DNA from: an uncultured Oscillospiraceae bacterium
GTDB taxonomy: Bacteria > Bacillota > Clostridia > Oscillospirales > Ruminococcaceae
DNA: 20,786 bases
Direction: 5' to 3'
Assembly (NCBI GenBank): GCA_900547385.1
Contig: URGQ01000025.1
Location: 1-20,786 of the forward strand
Positions 6,906 to 14,271 of the stretch are shown here, one piece after another (positions within the stretch are counted from its first letter, which is position 1; the number at the start of each line of letters is the position of its first letter). The notes under the pieces were generated by a model that ran no database searches, was not told where the DNA came from, and saw only the letters and a program-made list of their open reading frames with translations. The position numbers and the translations under genes were made by a program.

Positions 6906-8210
6906 TTATTCCAGGAAGCCCTTATAGTGGCGCATCATCATCTGGGATTCCAGACTGCGGGCCGTATCCAGCGCTACGCCTACCACGATGATGATAGAGG
7001 TACCGCCCATGGAGATATTCATCTTCGCCACAGCACCCAGGATAATGGGCAGGATAGCGATAACAGCCAGCATCAGCGCGCCGGTCAGGGTCGTCTTGGA
7101 AATGATACGGCTGATGAAATCAGAGGTAGGCTTTCCGGGACGGATACCGGGGATGGCGCCGTTGTTCTTGCGGATGTTGTTGGCCATCTCAATGGGGTTG
7201 TACTGGATAGCAATATAGAAATAATTGAACAGGATGATGAGGATAAAGTACAGCAGAGCGTACCAGATGCTGTTGGTGGAGAACACATTGGAGATAAACT
7301 TCGCAAAGCCGCCCTCCGCATTGGGGTCCACAAAGCCAACAATGGTACCGGGGATCGCCAGGAAGGTGGAAGCAAAGATGATAGGCAGAACACCGCTCAT
7401 GTTTACCTTAATGGGCATGTAGGTATTCTGGCCGCCGTACTGCTTCCGGCCCACGATCCGCTTGGCATACTGTACCGGGATACGGCGCTCGGCGCCGTTC
7501 ATCAGTACGATGAATGCGATCATCGCAATGAAAAGGATAACGACCAGCGGCACCCATACATAGTACTGGGGATAGAACTCGCCCAGCTGGATATAGGTGA
7601 TCAGTCTGGTGATGAGGGTGGGGATACGCGCCACGATGCCCGCGAACAGGATAAGGGAAATACCGTTGCCGATACCCTTTTCATCGATGCGCTCGCCCAG
7701 CCATACTACCAGCATGGCACCGGCACTAAAGGCCAGCACAATGGCAATACCGCTGATCCACGCGGCAGCGCCGGTGGTGTATTTCACGGCATTGAACTGG
7801 CTGCTGCGCAGCAGGGTGTAGTACGCATACGCCTGCAGAATAGCCAGACCAATGGTGGAATAGCGGGTGATCTTCTTGATCTTCTTCTGTCCTTCAGGGC
7901 CTTCCTTTGCCATCCGCTCCAGGGAGGGAATAGCAACGGTAAGCAACTGAATGACAATGGACGCTGTGATATAGGGTGATACGCCCAGAGCAAAGAGGGT
8001 CGCCTCGGCAAAGGCGCCACCGGTCAGCAGGTTCAGGTAACCCAGCAGGTTGCCCTGGGTGCTGTCCAGCATCTCCTGCAGTCGGCTGGGATCCAGAAAC
8101 GGCACGGGAATGGCACAGCCAAGCCGTACGATTACTAGAATCAGCAGGGTAAACAGGAGCTTCTTGCGGAGATCCTCAATTTTCCATGCGTTCCGTAATG
8201 TCTGGAACAT
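6906..8210 (-). CDS. secY: Preprotein translocase subunit SecY
   Basis: A 434-residue polytopic membrane protein, the pore subunit of the SecYEG export channel. About ten hydrophobic segments are visible, the first at about 17-38. The conserved cytoplasmic loops include GERIDEKGIGNG (172-183) and ERRIPVQYAKR (241-251), followed by GGQNTYMPIKVNMSGVLPI (259-277), and it ends in GFLE. Its ATG overlaps the TAA stop of rplO by one base (TAATG), so translation is probably coupled. Embedding secY at the end of the spc section is universal and ties export capacity to ribosome synthesis. Confidence 0.98.
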   Translation of the reverse strand: MFQTLRNAWKIEDLRKKLLFTLLILVIVRLGCAIPVPFLDPSRLQEMLDSTQGNLLGYLNLLTGGAFAEATLFALGVSPYITASIVIQLLTVAIPSLERMAKEGPEGQKKIKKITRYSTIGLAILQAYAYYTLLRSSQFNAVKYTTGAAAWISGIAIVLAFSAGAMLVVWLGERIDEKGIGNGISLILFAGIVARIPTLITRLITYIQLGEFYPQYYVWVPLVVILFIAMIAFIVLMNGAERRIPVQYAKRIVGRKQYGGQNTYMPIKVNMSGVLPIIFASTFLAIPGTIVGFVDPNAEGGFAKFISNVFSTNSIWYALLYFILIILFNYFYIAIQYNPIEMANNIRKNNGAIPGIRPGKPTSDFISRIISKTTLTGALMLAVIAILPIILGAVAKMNISMGGTSIIIVVGVALDTARSLESQMMMRHYKGFLE

Positions 8211-8650
8211 TATACCACCTCTGCCTTTCCGCCGGCTGCCTCAATCTTGCTCTTAGCACCTTCGGAGAAAGCGGCTGCTTTAACGGTCAGCTTCTTGGTC
8301 ACCTCACCGCGGCCCAGGAATTTCACACCGTCATAGGTCTTTTTTACGATGCCTGCATCCTGCAGTGCCTTGGTGTCTACCACGGCGCCGTCCTCAAAGC
8401 GGGAGAGGACCTCTACATTCACGCTGGCGTACTTGGTCGCAAAGATGTTCTTGAATCCGCGCTTGGGGATTCGTCTCTGCAGGGGCATCTGGCCGCCCTC
8501 AAAGCCGGGGCGTACACCGCCGCCGGAGCGGGCGTTCTGGCCCTTGTGGCCCTTGCCGGCGGTTTTGCCGTTGCCGGAGCCAGCGCCACGGCCTACACGG
8601 TAGCCCTTATGGGTGCTGCCGGCAGCCGGAGAAAGCTCATTCAGTTTCAT
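8210..8650 (-). CDS. rplO: 50S ribosomal protein L15
   Basis: A 146-residue uL15. The glycine- and lysine-rich N-terminal extension (about 18-52, RVGRGAGSGNGKTAGKGHKG) threads into 23S rRNA; the QMPLQRRIPKRGF motif follows at 54-66. The folded C-terminal domain includes LGRGEVTKKLTVKAAAFS. Length is normal. It is the last ribosomal gene before secY and shares the base A8210 with the secY start. Its own start lies 19 nt after rpmD. Confidence 0.97.
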   Translation of the reverse strand: MKLNELSPAAGSTHKGYRVGRGAGSGNGKTAGKGHKGQNARSGGGVRPGFEGGQMPLQRRIPKRGFKNIFATKYASVNVEVLSRFEDGAVVDTKALQDAGIVKKTYDGVKFLGRGEVTKKLTVKAAAFSEGAKSKIEAAGGKAEVV

Positions 8651-8669
8651 GTTCGCTGCACCTCCTCGC

Positions 8670-8849
8670 TTATTCAGTTACCTCAATGAGGTGGATAATG
8701 GTCTTGATCTTACCACGGGTAGCAGCGTTATCGGGCTGCTCAGTGGTCTGACCGATCTTTTTGAGGCCCAGGGAGTAAGCGGTGGTGATCTGCTTCTCCA
8801 GCCGGCCGTTCAGGCTCTTTACCAGCTTGATCTTCAGGGTCTTTTCCAT
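8670..8849 (-). CDS. rpmD: 50S ribosomal protein L30
   Basis: A 59-residue uL30, found by translating the gap between rpsE and rplO on the minus strand. It begins MEKTLKIKLVKSLNGRLEKQ, continues with TAYSLGLKKIGQT, and ends IIHLIEVTE. This matches the short bacterial L30 family, a peripheral 50S protein. It starts at ATG 8849, close behind GGAGGTAAGCGAAC, and stops with TAA. Position between S5 and L15 genes is the standard one. Length fits bacterial L30 (about 58-60 residues). Confidence 0.95.
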   Translation of the reverse strand: MEKTLKIKLVKSLNGRLEKQITTAYSLGLKKIGQTTEQPDNAATRGKIKTIIHLIEVTE

Positions 8850-8863
8850 GTTCGCTTACCTCC

Positions 8864-9364
8864 TTAACCCAGAATTTCTTTTGCGTCCTTACCACGGACC
8901 GCCGCAACTTCCTCTACGGTGCGCAGGGCCTTCAGGCCCTCGAAGGTAGCGGTAACAACATTGCAGGGGTTGTTGGAACGCAGGCACTTGGTACGGATAT
9001 CGCTGATACCGGCAACCTCCAGTACGGCACGCACAGCGCCGCCAGCAATTACGCCGGTACCCTGGGGAGCGGGCTTCATCAGTACCTCACCGGCACCAAA
9101 TTTGCCGATGATCTCGTGCGGGATGGTGGTTCCCTTGAGGGAAACTTTAACCATGTTCTTCTTCGCATCTTCAATGCCCTTGCGGATAGCGTCCGGGACT
9201 TCGCCGGCTTTACCAATACCAAAACCAATGGTACCGTTGCCGTCACCCACGACTACCAGTGCAGCGAACTTGTAGATACGACCGCCCTTGACGGTTTTGG
9301 AGACGCGGCCGATGTGTACGACCTTCTCCTGCAGATCCAGTTTAGATGCATCAATACGAGCCAA
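8864..9364 (-). CDS. rpsE: 30S ribosomal protein S5 (TTG start)
   Basis: A 166-residue uS5, which shapes the mRNA entry channel and affects decoding fidelity. The N-terminal dsRNA-binding-like domain has VVHIGRVSKTVKGGRIYKF (15-33) and IGFGIGKAGEVP (46-57). The C-terminal domain has GTGVIAGGAVRAVLEVAGI (102-120). The start codon is TTG at 9364: GGAGG (9372-9376) sits 7 nt upstream, and the only nearby ATG is out of frame. It lies 16 nt after rplR. Confidence 0.96.
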   Translation of the reverse strand: MARIDASKLDLQEKVVHIGRVSKTVKGGRIYKFAALVVVGDGNGTIGFGIGKAGEVPDAIRKGIEDAKKNMVKVSLKGTTIPHEIIGKFGAGEVLMKPAPQGTGVIAGGAVRAVLEVAGISDIRTKCLRSNNPCNVVTATFEGLKALRTVEEVAAVRGKDAKEILG

Positions 9365-9380
9365 AAGTGTCCCTCCTCTC

Positions 9381-9740
9381 TTAGAATTTCAGGCCGCCTT
9401 CACGGGCGCCCTCGGCCAGCTCTGCCACGCGGCCATGATATACAAAGCCGCCGCGGTCAAATACGACCTCTTCGATGTTTGCCTTCTTGGCAGCTTCAGC
9501 TATCGCAAGACCTACCTTGCGGGCGCCTTCCTTGTTGCCGCCGTAGCCGTCAAAGCCCTTATCCATGCTGGAAGCAGCAGCCAGAGTTACGCCAAGATCA
9601 TCATTGATGACCTGAGCATAAATGTGGTTGGCGGAGCGGAAAACGGCCAGTCTGGGACGCTGGGCAGTACCGTACACTTTGCCGCGTACTCTGGCGCGTC
9701 TTTTAAGACGGTTCTTCTTGCTATCAACTTTTGTAACCAT
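9381..9740 (-). CDS. rplR: 50S ribosomal protein L18
   Basis: A 119-residue uL18, which binds 5S rRNA together with L5 and places it on the 50S subunit. A basic N-terminus (KKNRLKRRARVRGKVYGT) is followed by the conserved RPRLAVFRSANHIYAQVI and a C-terminal FDRGGFVYHGRVAELAEGAR segment. Size and motifs are standard for Firmicutes. It lies between rplF and rpsE with short spacers (18 and 16 nt). Nothing unusual was seen. Confidence 0.97.
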   Translation of the reverse strand: MVTKVDSKKNRLKRRARVRGKVYGTAQRPRLAVFRSANHIYAQVINDDLGVTLAAASSMDKGFDGYGGNKEGARKVGLAIAEAAKKANIEEVVFDRGGFVYHGRVAELAEGAREGGLKF

Positions 9741-9758
9741 TCAGATACTCCTCCTTCC

Positions 9759-10301
9759 TTATTTACCCTTGCCGGCTTTACCTTCCTTGCGGATGATAAC
9801 CTCGTCGACATATTTGATGCCCTTGCCCTTATAAGGCTCGGGGGGACGCTTCTCGCGGATCTCCGCGGCAAACTGGCCTACGGCCTGCTTGTCAGCGCCT
9901 TTTACGATTACTTTGTTGGGAGCGGGCACTTCGATGGTGATGCCGGGAATCTCCGGTACTACTACCTGATGAGAATAACCCAGGTTCATTACCAGCTCGT
10001 TGCCCTGCTTGGCAGCACGGTAGCCTACGCCGTTGATCTCCAGCTCCTTGGAGAAGCCCTTATCGATGCCCTCCACCATATTGTGGATCAGCGCGCGGTA
10101 CAGGCCATGCATGCTCTTGGTCTCTTTTTCTTCGTTTGCACGGGTAATGTGCATTACATTGCCGTCCATCTTTACTCCGATGCAGCTGTCGATGGTCTGG
10201 CTCAGGGTGATGCCCTTACCGCTGACGGTAACGGTGTTGCCCTCTACCTTTACATCAATGCCGGCGGGGATTTCGATGGGCTTATTACCAATTCTGCTCA
10301 T
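9759..10301 (-). CDS. rplF: 50S ribosomal protein L6
   Basis: A 180-residue uL6 with two repeated domains, located near the factor-binding GTPase centre of the 50S subunit. It starts MSRIGNKPIEIPAGIDV and carries the family signature PEPYKGKGIKY at 154-164. The C-terminus is Lys/Gly-rich (RKEGKAGKGK). The ATG at 10301 follows AAGGAGGGAAAGTAGA. It is 14 nt downstream of rpsH. Length is normal. Confidence 0.97.
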   Translation of the reverse strand: MSRIGNKPIEIPAGIDVKVEGNTVTVSGKGITLSQTIDSCIGVKMDGNVMHITRANEEKETKSMHGLYRALIHNMVEGIDKGFSKELEINGVGYRAAKQGNELVMNLGYSHQVVVPEIPGITIEVPAPNKVIVKGADKQAVGQFAAEIREKRPPEPYKGKGIKYVDEVIIRKEGKAGKGK

Positions 10302-10315
10302 TCTACTTTCCCTCC

Positions 10316-10714
10316 TTACCAGATGAACGCCAGGACTTCGCCGCCGACATTCAGCTTACGAGCCTCTTTATCGGTGATGACGCCCTTGGAAGTGGAGAGG
10401 ATCGCGACACCCAGGCCCTTCATGACCTTGGGGCAGTCCTCACAGCTTGTATAAATACGCAGGCCGGGCTTGGATACTCTGCGCAGCCCCTGGATAACCG
10501 GGGTCTTGTTGGCACCGTATTTCAGGGTAATACGGATAATGCCCTGCTTTCCATCGTCTACTACGGTGAAAGCCTTGATATAACCCTCGTCAAGAAGAAT
10601 CTGAGCAATAGAAGTCTTCATCTTTGACGCAGGAATATCAACAGTGTCGTGCTTGGCGCTGTTCGCATTGCGGATGCGAGTCAGCATATCAGCAATCGTA
10701 TCAGTGATATACAT
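10316..10714 (-). CDS. rpsH: 30S ribosomal protein S8
   Basis: A 132-residue uS8, a primary 16S-binding protein in the central domain and, in E. coli, the spc-operon repressor. It starts MYITDTIADMLTRIRNANSA and ends with the signature GVAILSTSKGVITDKEAR (102-119), then the usual LAFIW-like tail. No copy of an S8-binding hairpin could be confirmed near rplE by eye. It lies 21 nt after rpsN with a GGAGG site. Confidence 0.97.
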   Translation of the reverse strand: MYITDTIADMLTRIRNANSAKHDTVDIPASKMKTSIAQILLDEGYIKAFTVVDDGKQGIIRITLKYGANKTPVIQGLRRVSKPGLRIYTSCEDCPKVMKGLGVAILSTSKGVITDKEARKLNVGGEVLAFIW

Positions 10715-10735
10715 AGGTCAACCTCCTTCTTTCTA

Positions 10736-10921
10736 TTACCAGCTTGCTTTCTTTACGCCGGGGATCTGGCCCTTATAGGCCAGCTCGCGGAAACAGATAC
10801 GGCAGATCCCGTACTTACGCAGGTAAGCGTGGGGGCGGCCGCAGATCTTGCAGCGGTTGTAAGCTCTGGTAGAGAACTTAGCGGGAGCCTGCTGCTTGAG
10901 TTTCATCGACAGTTTTGCCAT
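10736..10921 (-). CDS. rpsN: 30S ribosomal protein S14 type Z (zinc-binding)
   Basis: A 61-residue uS14 of the short zinc-dependent type. It has cysteines C24, C27, C40 and C43 (RCKICGRPHAYLRKYGICRI) and ends GVKKASW, the standard C-terminus. It binds the 30S head near the A site. The short Z form sits in the spc section in Gram-positive bacteria. It lies 14 nt downstream of rplE. A long zinc-free S14 may exist elsewhere but is not in this window. Confidence 0.97.
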   Translation of the reverse strand: MAKLSMKLKQQAPAKFSTRAYNRCKICGRPHAYLRKYGICRICFRELAYKGQIPGVKKASW

Positions 10922-10935
10922 TCTTCTCTACCTCC

Positions 10936-11475
10936 TTACTTCTCAAAGGGCGCGCCCATCAGGGTCAGCAGCTCTTTGGCTTCTTCATCGGTCTTGGCGG
11001 TGGTAACAAAGGTGATGTCCATGCCGCGGACCTTATCGATCTTATCGTACTCGATTTCGGGGAAGATCAGCTGCTCACGGATACCGAGGTTATAGTCGCC
11101 ACGGCCATCAAAGCTGTTGCCGTTAATGCCGCGGAAGTCGCGTACACGGGGCAGAGCAATGTTGAACAGCTTATCCACGAACTCGTACATTCTCTCGCCG
11201 CGCAGGGTCACCTTAGCGCCAATGACCATGCCTTCACGCAGCTTAAAGTTTGCAACGGACTTGTGTGCTTTGCAGGGCATAGCCTTCTGGCCGGTGATCT
11301 TGCCCAGGTCGCCAATGATCGCATCCAGCATCTTGGGGTTATCCTTCAACTCACCGCAGCCAACATTGATGACGACCTTATCCAGCTTGGGGATCTGCAT
11401 AACACTCTTGTAGCCAAACTTGCTCATCATTGCAGGGGCTACATCACTCTTGTAGAATTCTTTCAAACGTGCCAT
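10936..11475 (-). CDS. rplE: 50S ribosomal protein L5
   Basis: A 179-residue uL5, which binds 5S rRNA and contacts the P-site tRNA and S13 across the subunit interface. It has the signature LDKVVINVGCGE (31-42), then ALPRVRDFRG (107-116) and IFPEIEYDK (137-145). The ATG at 11475 (MARLKEFYKS) is chosen over an in-frame start at 11517 because it has an AAGGAGGAT site directly upstream and matches family starts; the longer form would overlap rplX. Spacing to rplX is 14 nt. Confidence 0.97.
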   Translation of the reverse strand: MARLKEFYKSDVAPAMMSKFGYKSVMQIPKLDKVVINVGCGELKDNPKMLDAIIGDLGKITGQKAMPCKAHKSVANFKLREGMVIGAKVTLRGERMYEFVDKLFNIALPRVRDFRGINGNSFDGRGDYNLGIREQLIFPEIEYDKIDKVRGMDITFVTTAKTDEEAKELLTLMGAPFEK

Positions 11476-11489
11476 GATTATCCTCCTTC

Positions 11490-11804
11490 TTAATAAGATG
11501 CGCCGCAGTGCTTGCACACACGGGTCTTGGTGTCGCCCTCTACCTTATGGGCCAGGCGGGTCGCCTTGCCGCACTTGGGGCAAACAGCCATTACTTTGCA
11601 GGCGTATACAGCGGATTCCGCCTTCATAATACCAGCGGGATCACCCTGCTTGCGGGGCTTCACATGCTTGGTTACCATGTTCAGGCCCTCTACTATGACC
11701 TTCTGCTCTTTGGGGCTTACCTGCAGAACTTTGCCCTGCTTGCCCTTATCCTTACCGGAGAGCATGACGACAGTGTCGCCGGTCTTTACATGAATATGAT
11801 TCAT
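11490..11804 (-). CDS. rplX: 50S ribosomal protein L24 with a C-terminal Cys4 zinc ribbon
   Basis: A 104-residue uL24, an early 50S assembly protein. The KOW segment is at about 7-34 (VKTGDTVVMLSGKDKGKQGK), followed by VEGLNMVTKHVKP (38-50). The C-terminus carries CPKC (75-78) and CKHC (97-100), a likely zinc ribbon absent from the Bacillus subtilis protein as I remember it but known in many Clostridia. An in-frame GTG at 11816 is rejected as the start because it overlaps the GGAGG site (11816-11820) that serves ATG 11804. It lies 16 nt after rplN. Confidence 0.96.
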   Translation of the reverse strand: MNHIHVKTGDTVVMLSGKDKGKQGKVLQVSPKEQKVIVEGLNMVTKHVKPRKQGDPAGIMKAESAVYACKVMAVCPKCGKATRLAHKVEGDTKTRVCKHCGASY

Positions 11805-11820
11805 ACTTTGCGACACCTCC

Positions 11821-12189
11821 TTACAGAACTTCCGGAGCGAGGGACAGGATCTTGGTGTAATCCTTTTCTCTCAGCTCTCTGGCTACTGGCCCAAAGATAC
11901 GGGTACCACGGGGATTTTTGTCCTCCTTGATGATAACGGCTGCGTTTTCATCAAAGCGGATATAAGTGCCGTCTTCCCGGCGCAGCCCCTTCGCGGAGCG
12001 TACGATTACGGCACGGACTACTTCGCCCTTCTTGACGGTGCCGCCGGGGGCTGCCTTCTTGACGGAAGCCACGACTACATCGCCGATATTGGCATATCTC
12101 TTTCGGGAGCCGCCCAGCACGCGGATACACATAAGCTCCTTCGCGCCGGTGTTATCAGCTACCTTGAGATAGGTCTGCATCTGAATCAC
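11821..12189 (-). CDS. rplN: 50S ribosomal protein L14 (GTG start)
   Basis: A 122-residue uL14, an intersubunit-face protein that contacts 16S rRNA and ribosome silencing factor. It begins MIQMQTYLKVADNTGAKELM, the family start almost exactly, and includes GGTVKKGEVVRAVIVR and GTRIFGPVARELR. The initiation codon is GTG at 12189, supported by AAAGGAGG upstream and by alignment to the universal MIQ start. A spacer of 100 nt with a hairpin separates it from rpsQ, unlike the tight packing elsewhere. Confidence 0.97.
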   Translation of the reverse strand: MIQMQTYLKVADNTGAKELMCIRVLGGSRKRYANIGDVVVASVKKAAPGGTVKKGEVVRAVIVRSAKGLRREDGTYIRFDENAAVIIKEDKNPRGTRIFGPVARELREKDYTKILSLAPEVL

Positions 12190-12213
12190 AGAGCGTTCCT
12201 CCTTTCAAAGACT

Positions 12214-12232
12214 CGTGCAGCTTCTCTGCACG
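12214..12232 (-). other. Hairpin in the rpsQ-rplN spacer
   Basis: CGTGCAG (12214-12220) pairs with CTGCACG (12226-12232) around a 5-nt loop, a 7-bp perfect stem about 25 nt before the rplN GTG. No T run follows it. It may be a processing or regulatory structure. It shares 11 identical bases (12225-12235) with the hairpin region between infA and rpmJ. Confidence 0.55.
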
Positions 12233-12289
12233 GTTCTATCCATGTTAAATAGATTGATACAAATTTGCTTGCAGCAGATCCCAAAAGGC

Positions 12290-12547
12290 TTATTTCGCCT
12301 TCTCGATGATCTCTACCACGCGCCATCTCTTATCCTTGGAGATAGGACGGGTCTCCATGATCATGACGGTATCGCCGATACCGCAGGCGTTCTGCTCATC
12401 GTGCGCCTTAAATTTTACAGTGCGCTTTACGATCTTCTTGTACAGCGGGTGACGAACATTATCGATAACGGCGACCACTACGGTCTTGTCCATCTTATCG
12501 GAAACGACCATGCCCGTTCTGGTTTTTCTCAGGTTTCTTTCGCTCAT
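12290..12547 (-). CDS. rpsQ: 30S ribosomal protein S17
   Basis: An 85-residue uS17, an OB-fold protein that binds 16S rRNA early in 30S body assembly. It has RKTRTGMVVSDKMDKTVVV (7-25), HPLYKKIVKRT (33-43) and the signature GDTVMIMETRPISKDKRW (58-75). It lies 20 nt after rpmC. The 100-nt gap after its stop, before rplN, is one of the few long spacers in the operon. Identification is firm. Confidence 0.97.
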   Translation of the reverse strand: MSERNLRKTRTGMVVSDKMDKTVVVAVIDNVRHPLYKKIVKRTVKFKAHDEQNACGIGDTVMIMETRPISKDKRWRVVEIIEKAK

Positions 12548-12567
12548 CAGGATATCCTCCTTTCTCC

Positions 12568-12765
12568 TTACTTAGTCTCCAGCTCTTTTTCCTTCAGCAC
12601 GGTCTTTACGCGGGCAATATCCTTCTTGACCTCTACAAGACGCAGCGGGTTATCCAGCTGGTTTACGGCGTGCTGGAAGCGAAGATTGAAAAGCTCGGTC
12701 TTCAGGTCAGCAAGCTTTTTGTTCAGATCCTGAGCAGAAAGTGCTCTGATTTCGGTAGCCTTCAT
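12568..12765 (-). CDS. rpmC: 50S ribosomal protein L29
   Basis: A 65-residue uL29, a helical-hairpin protein next to the polypeptide exit tunnel, near the docking site for signal recognition particle and trigger factor. It begins MKATEIRALSAQDLNKKLAD and has the family core ELFNLRFQHAVNQLDNPLRL. Its ATG overlaps the rplP stop by one base (TAATG), implying reinitiation. Length is typical. Confidence 0.96.
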   Translation of the reverse strand: MKATEIRALSAQDLNKKLADLKTELFNLRFQHAVNQLDNPLRLVEVKKDIARVKTVLKEKELETK

Positions 12766-13190
12766 TATTCTTCACTCCCTTCGGTTTCTTTCTTTACAAA
12801 TTTGCACTTGATCGGCAGCTTGTGCATAGCCAGACGCATGGCCTCGCGGGCAATGCTCTCGTCTACGCCGCCCATCTCAAACAGGATGCGGCCGGGCTTA
12901 ACGACCGCTACCCAGTACTCAGGGCTGCCCTTACCGGAACCCATTCGGGTCTCAGCGGGCTTGGCGGTTACGGGCTTATCGGGGAAGATCTTGATCCATA
13001 CCTGACCGCCACGCTTGATGTAACGGGTCATGGCGATACGGGCGGCCTCGATCTGGTTGGAAGTGATCCAGGCGGGCTCCAGAGCCTGCAGACCATACTC
13101 ACCGTTGGAGATGGTGTTGCCGCGCAGTGCCTTACCGGTCAGACGACCGCGCTGAACGCGACGATATTTTACTCTTTTGGGCAACAGCAT
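12765..13190 (-). CDS. rplP: 50S ribosomal protein L16
   Basis: A 141-residue uL16, a late-assembling 50S protein close to the A-site tRNA elbow and the peptidyl transferase centre. It begins MLLPKRVKYRRVQRGRLTGK, has the signature RMGSGKGSPEYWVAVVKPG (82-100) and GRILFEMGGV. Both ends overlap neighbours by one base (TAATG with rpsC upstream and rpmC downstream), so rpsC-rplP-rpmC is a translationally linked trio. Length is normal. Confidence 0.97.
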   Translation of the reverse strand: MLLPKRVKYRRVQRGRLTGKALRGNTISNGEYGLQALEPAWITSNQIEAARIAMTRYIKRGGQVWIKIFPDKPVTAKPAETRMGSGKGSPEYWVAVVKPGRILFEMGGVDESIAREAMRLAMHKLPIKCKFVKKETEGSEE

Positions 13191-13888
13191 TACTTGCGGC
13201 CTCCTTCCTTCTTGGGCTTACGGTCCTGCAGCACCTCACCGGCATAGATCCAAACCTTTACACCGATGCGGCCGTAGGTGGTGGCAGCCTCTGCAAAGCC
13301 GTAGTCAATGTCGGCACGCAGGGTCTGCAGCGGGATAGTACCCTCATGGTACTGCTCTACGCGGGCAATCTCAGCGCCGCCCAGACGGCCGGAGCACTGA
13401 GTCTTGATGCCCTTGGCGCCGGGCTCGCGGCCCATGGGCTTCATGGCGCGGCCGATGGCCTGCTTCATGGCACGACGGAAGGATACACGACCCTCCAGCT
13501 GGGCAGCAATGTTCTCGGCAACCAGCTGGGCGTTCTTATCGGGGCTCTTTACCTCGATCACGCCCAGGGGCAGTACGGTCAGCTTCTGGGTCTTGCCCTT
13601 GTTTACCAGGGCCTCGCACTCAGCGCGCAGCTTCTCGATCTCCGCGCCGCCCTTACCGATAACGATACCGGGACGGGCACAGTGGATGTTGATGCGAACC
13701 TTATCGGCGGTTCTCTCGATCTCAATCTTGGGAACGCCGGCATCATACAGCTTTTTCTTCAGGAATTTACGCAGGTTATAGTCCTCGACCAAGATATCGC
13801 CGAAAGCGTTATCACGAGCAAACCAGCGGGAATCCCAATCCTTGATTACGCCCACGCGAAGACCGTGGGGATTTACTTTCTGTCCCAT
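13190..13888 (-). CDS. rpsC: 30S ribosomal protein S3
   Basis: A 232-residue uS3, which with S4 and S5 forms the mRNA entry tunnel. It starts MGQKVNPHGLRVGVIKDWDS; the KH domain has the GKGG loop at 78-81 within PGIVIGKGGAEIEKLRAE. The C-terminal domain includes GRLGGAEIARVEQYHEG and ADIDYGFAEA. It has a short Lys/Arg-rich tail (RKPKKEGGRK). It is 21 nt after rplV. Length is in the family range. Confidence 0.97.
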   Translation of the reverse strand: MGQKVNPHGLRVGVIKDWDSRWFARDNAFGDILVEDYNLRKFLKKKLYDAGVPKIEIERTADKVRINIHCARPGIVIGKGGAEIEKLRAECEALVNKGKTQKLTVLPLGVIEVKSPDKNAQLVAENIAAQLEGRVSFRRAMKQAIGRAMKPMGREPGAKGIKTQCSGRLGGAEIARVEQYHEGTIPLQTLRADIDYGFAEAATTYGRIGVKVWIYAGEVLQDRKPKKEGGRK

Positions 13889-13909
13889 AGTTTACCTCCT
13901 TCTTTCAGC

Positions 13910-14245
13910 TTATTCTTTTTCACGCAGAACCATAGTCACGTGAGAGGTTCTCTTCATCACGCGGAATGCTCTGCCCTGTGCTCTGGGACGAATTCTCTTG
14001 AGCATAGGACCGGGGCAGACAAAACACTCTGCGACATAAAGATTCTTCTTGTCCATGTTAAAGTTGTTCTCCGCGTTGGCAATGGCGCTCTTCAGCAGCT
14101 TGGCGAGAGGCTCGCAGGCAGCCTTGGGGGTCAGGGCCAGAATGGCGGTCGCTTCTTCAACAGGCTTGTTGCGGATCAGATCCAGCACGATCTGTACCTT
14201 GCGGGGCGAGATGCGCGCATGTCTGAGATAAGCCTTAGCTTCCAT
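13910..14245 (-). CDS. rplV: 50S ribosomal protein L22
   Basis: A 111-residue uL22, whose long beta-hairpin lines the nascent peptide tunnel. It begins MEAKAYLRHARISPRKVQIV and contains the hairpin signature VCPGPMLKRIRPRAQGRA. Changes in this loop are associated with macrolide resistance in other bacteria, but no insertion or deletion is evident here. It is 26 nt after rpsS with an AAGGAGGAAA site. Length is normal. Confidence 0.97.
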   Translation of the reverse strand: MEAKAYLRHARISPRKVQIVLDLIRNKPVEEATAILALTPKAACEPLAKLLKSAIANAENNFNMDKKNLYVAECFVCPGPMLKRIRPRAQGRAFRVMKRTSHVTMVLREKE

Positions 14246-14271
14246 GTGTTTTTCCTCCTTTCGGTCCTATT

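Noticed and set aside
5943..7979. Plus-strand open frame of 678 codons antisense to map, adk and secY
   Set aside because: All three minus-strand genes are unmistakable with intact motifs; the antisense frame is a by-product of G+C-biased codon use and has no ribosome site or recognisable domain.
12233..12289. Internal promoter in the rpsQ-rplN spacer
   Set aside because: Candidate hexamers such as CTGCAA and TATTTA match consensus poorly; the evidence is too weak to annotate.
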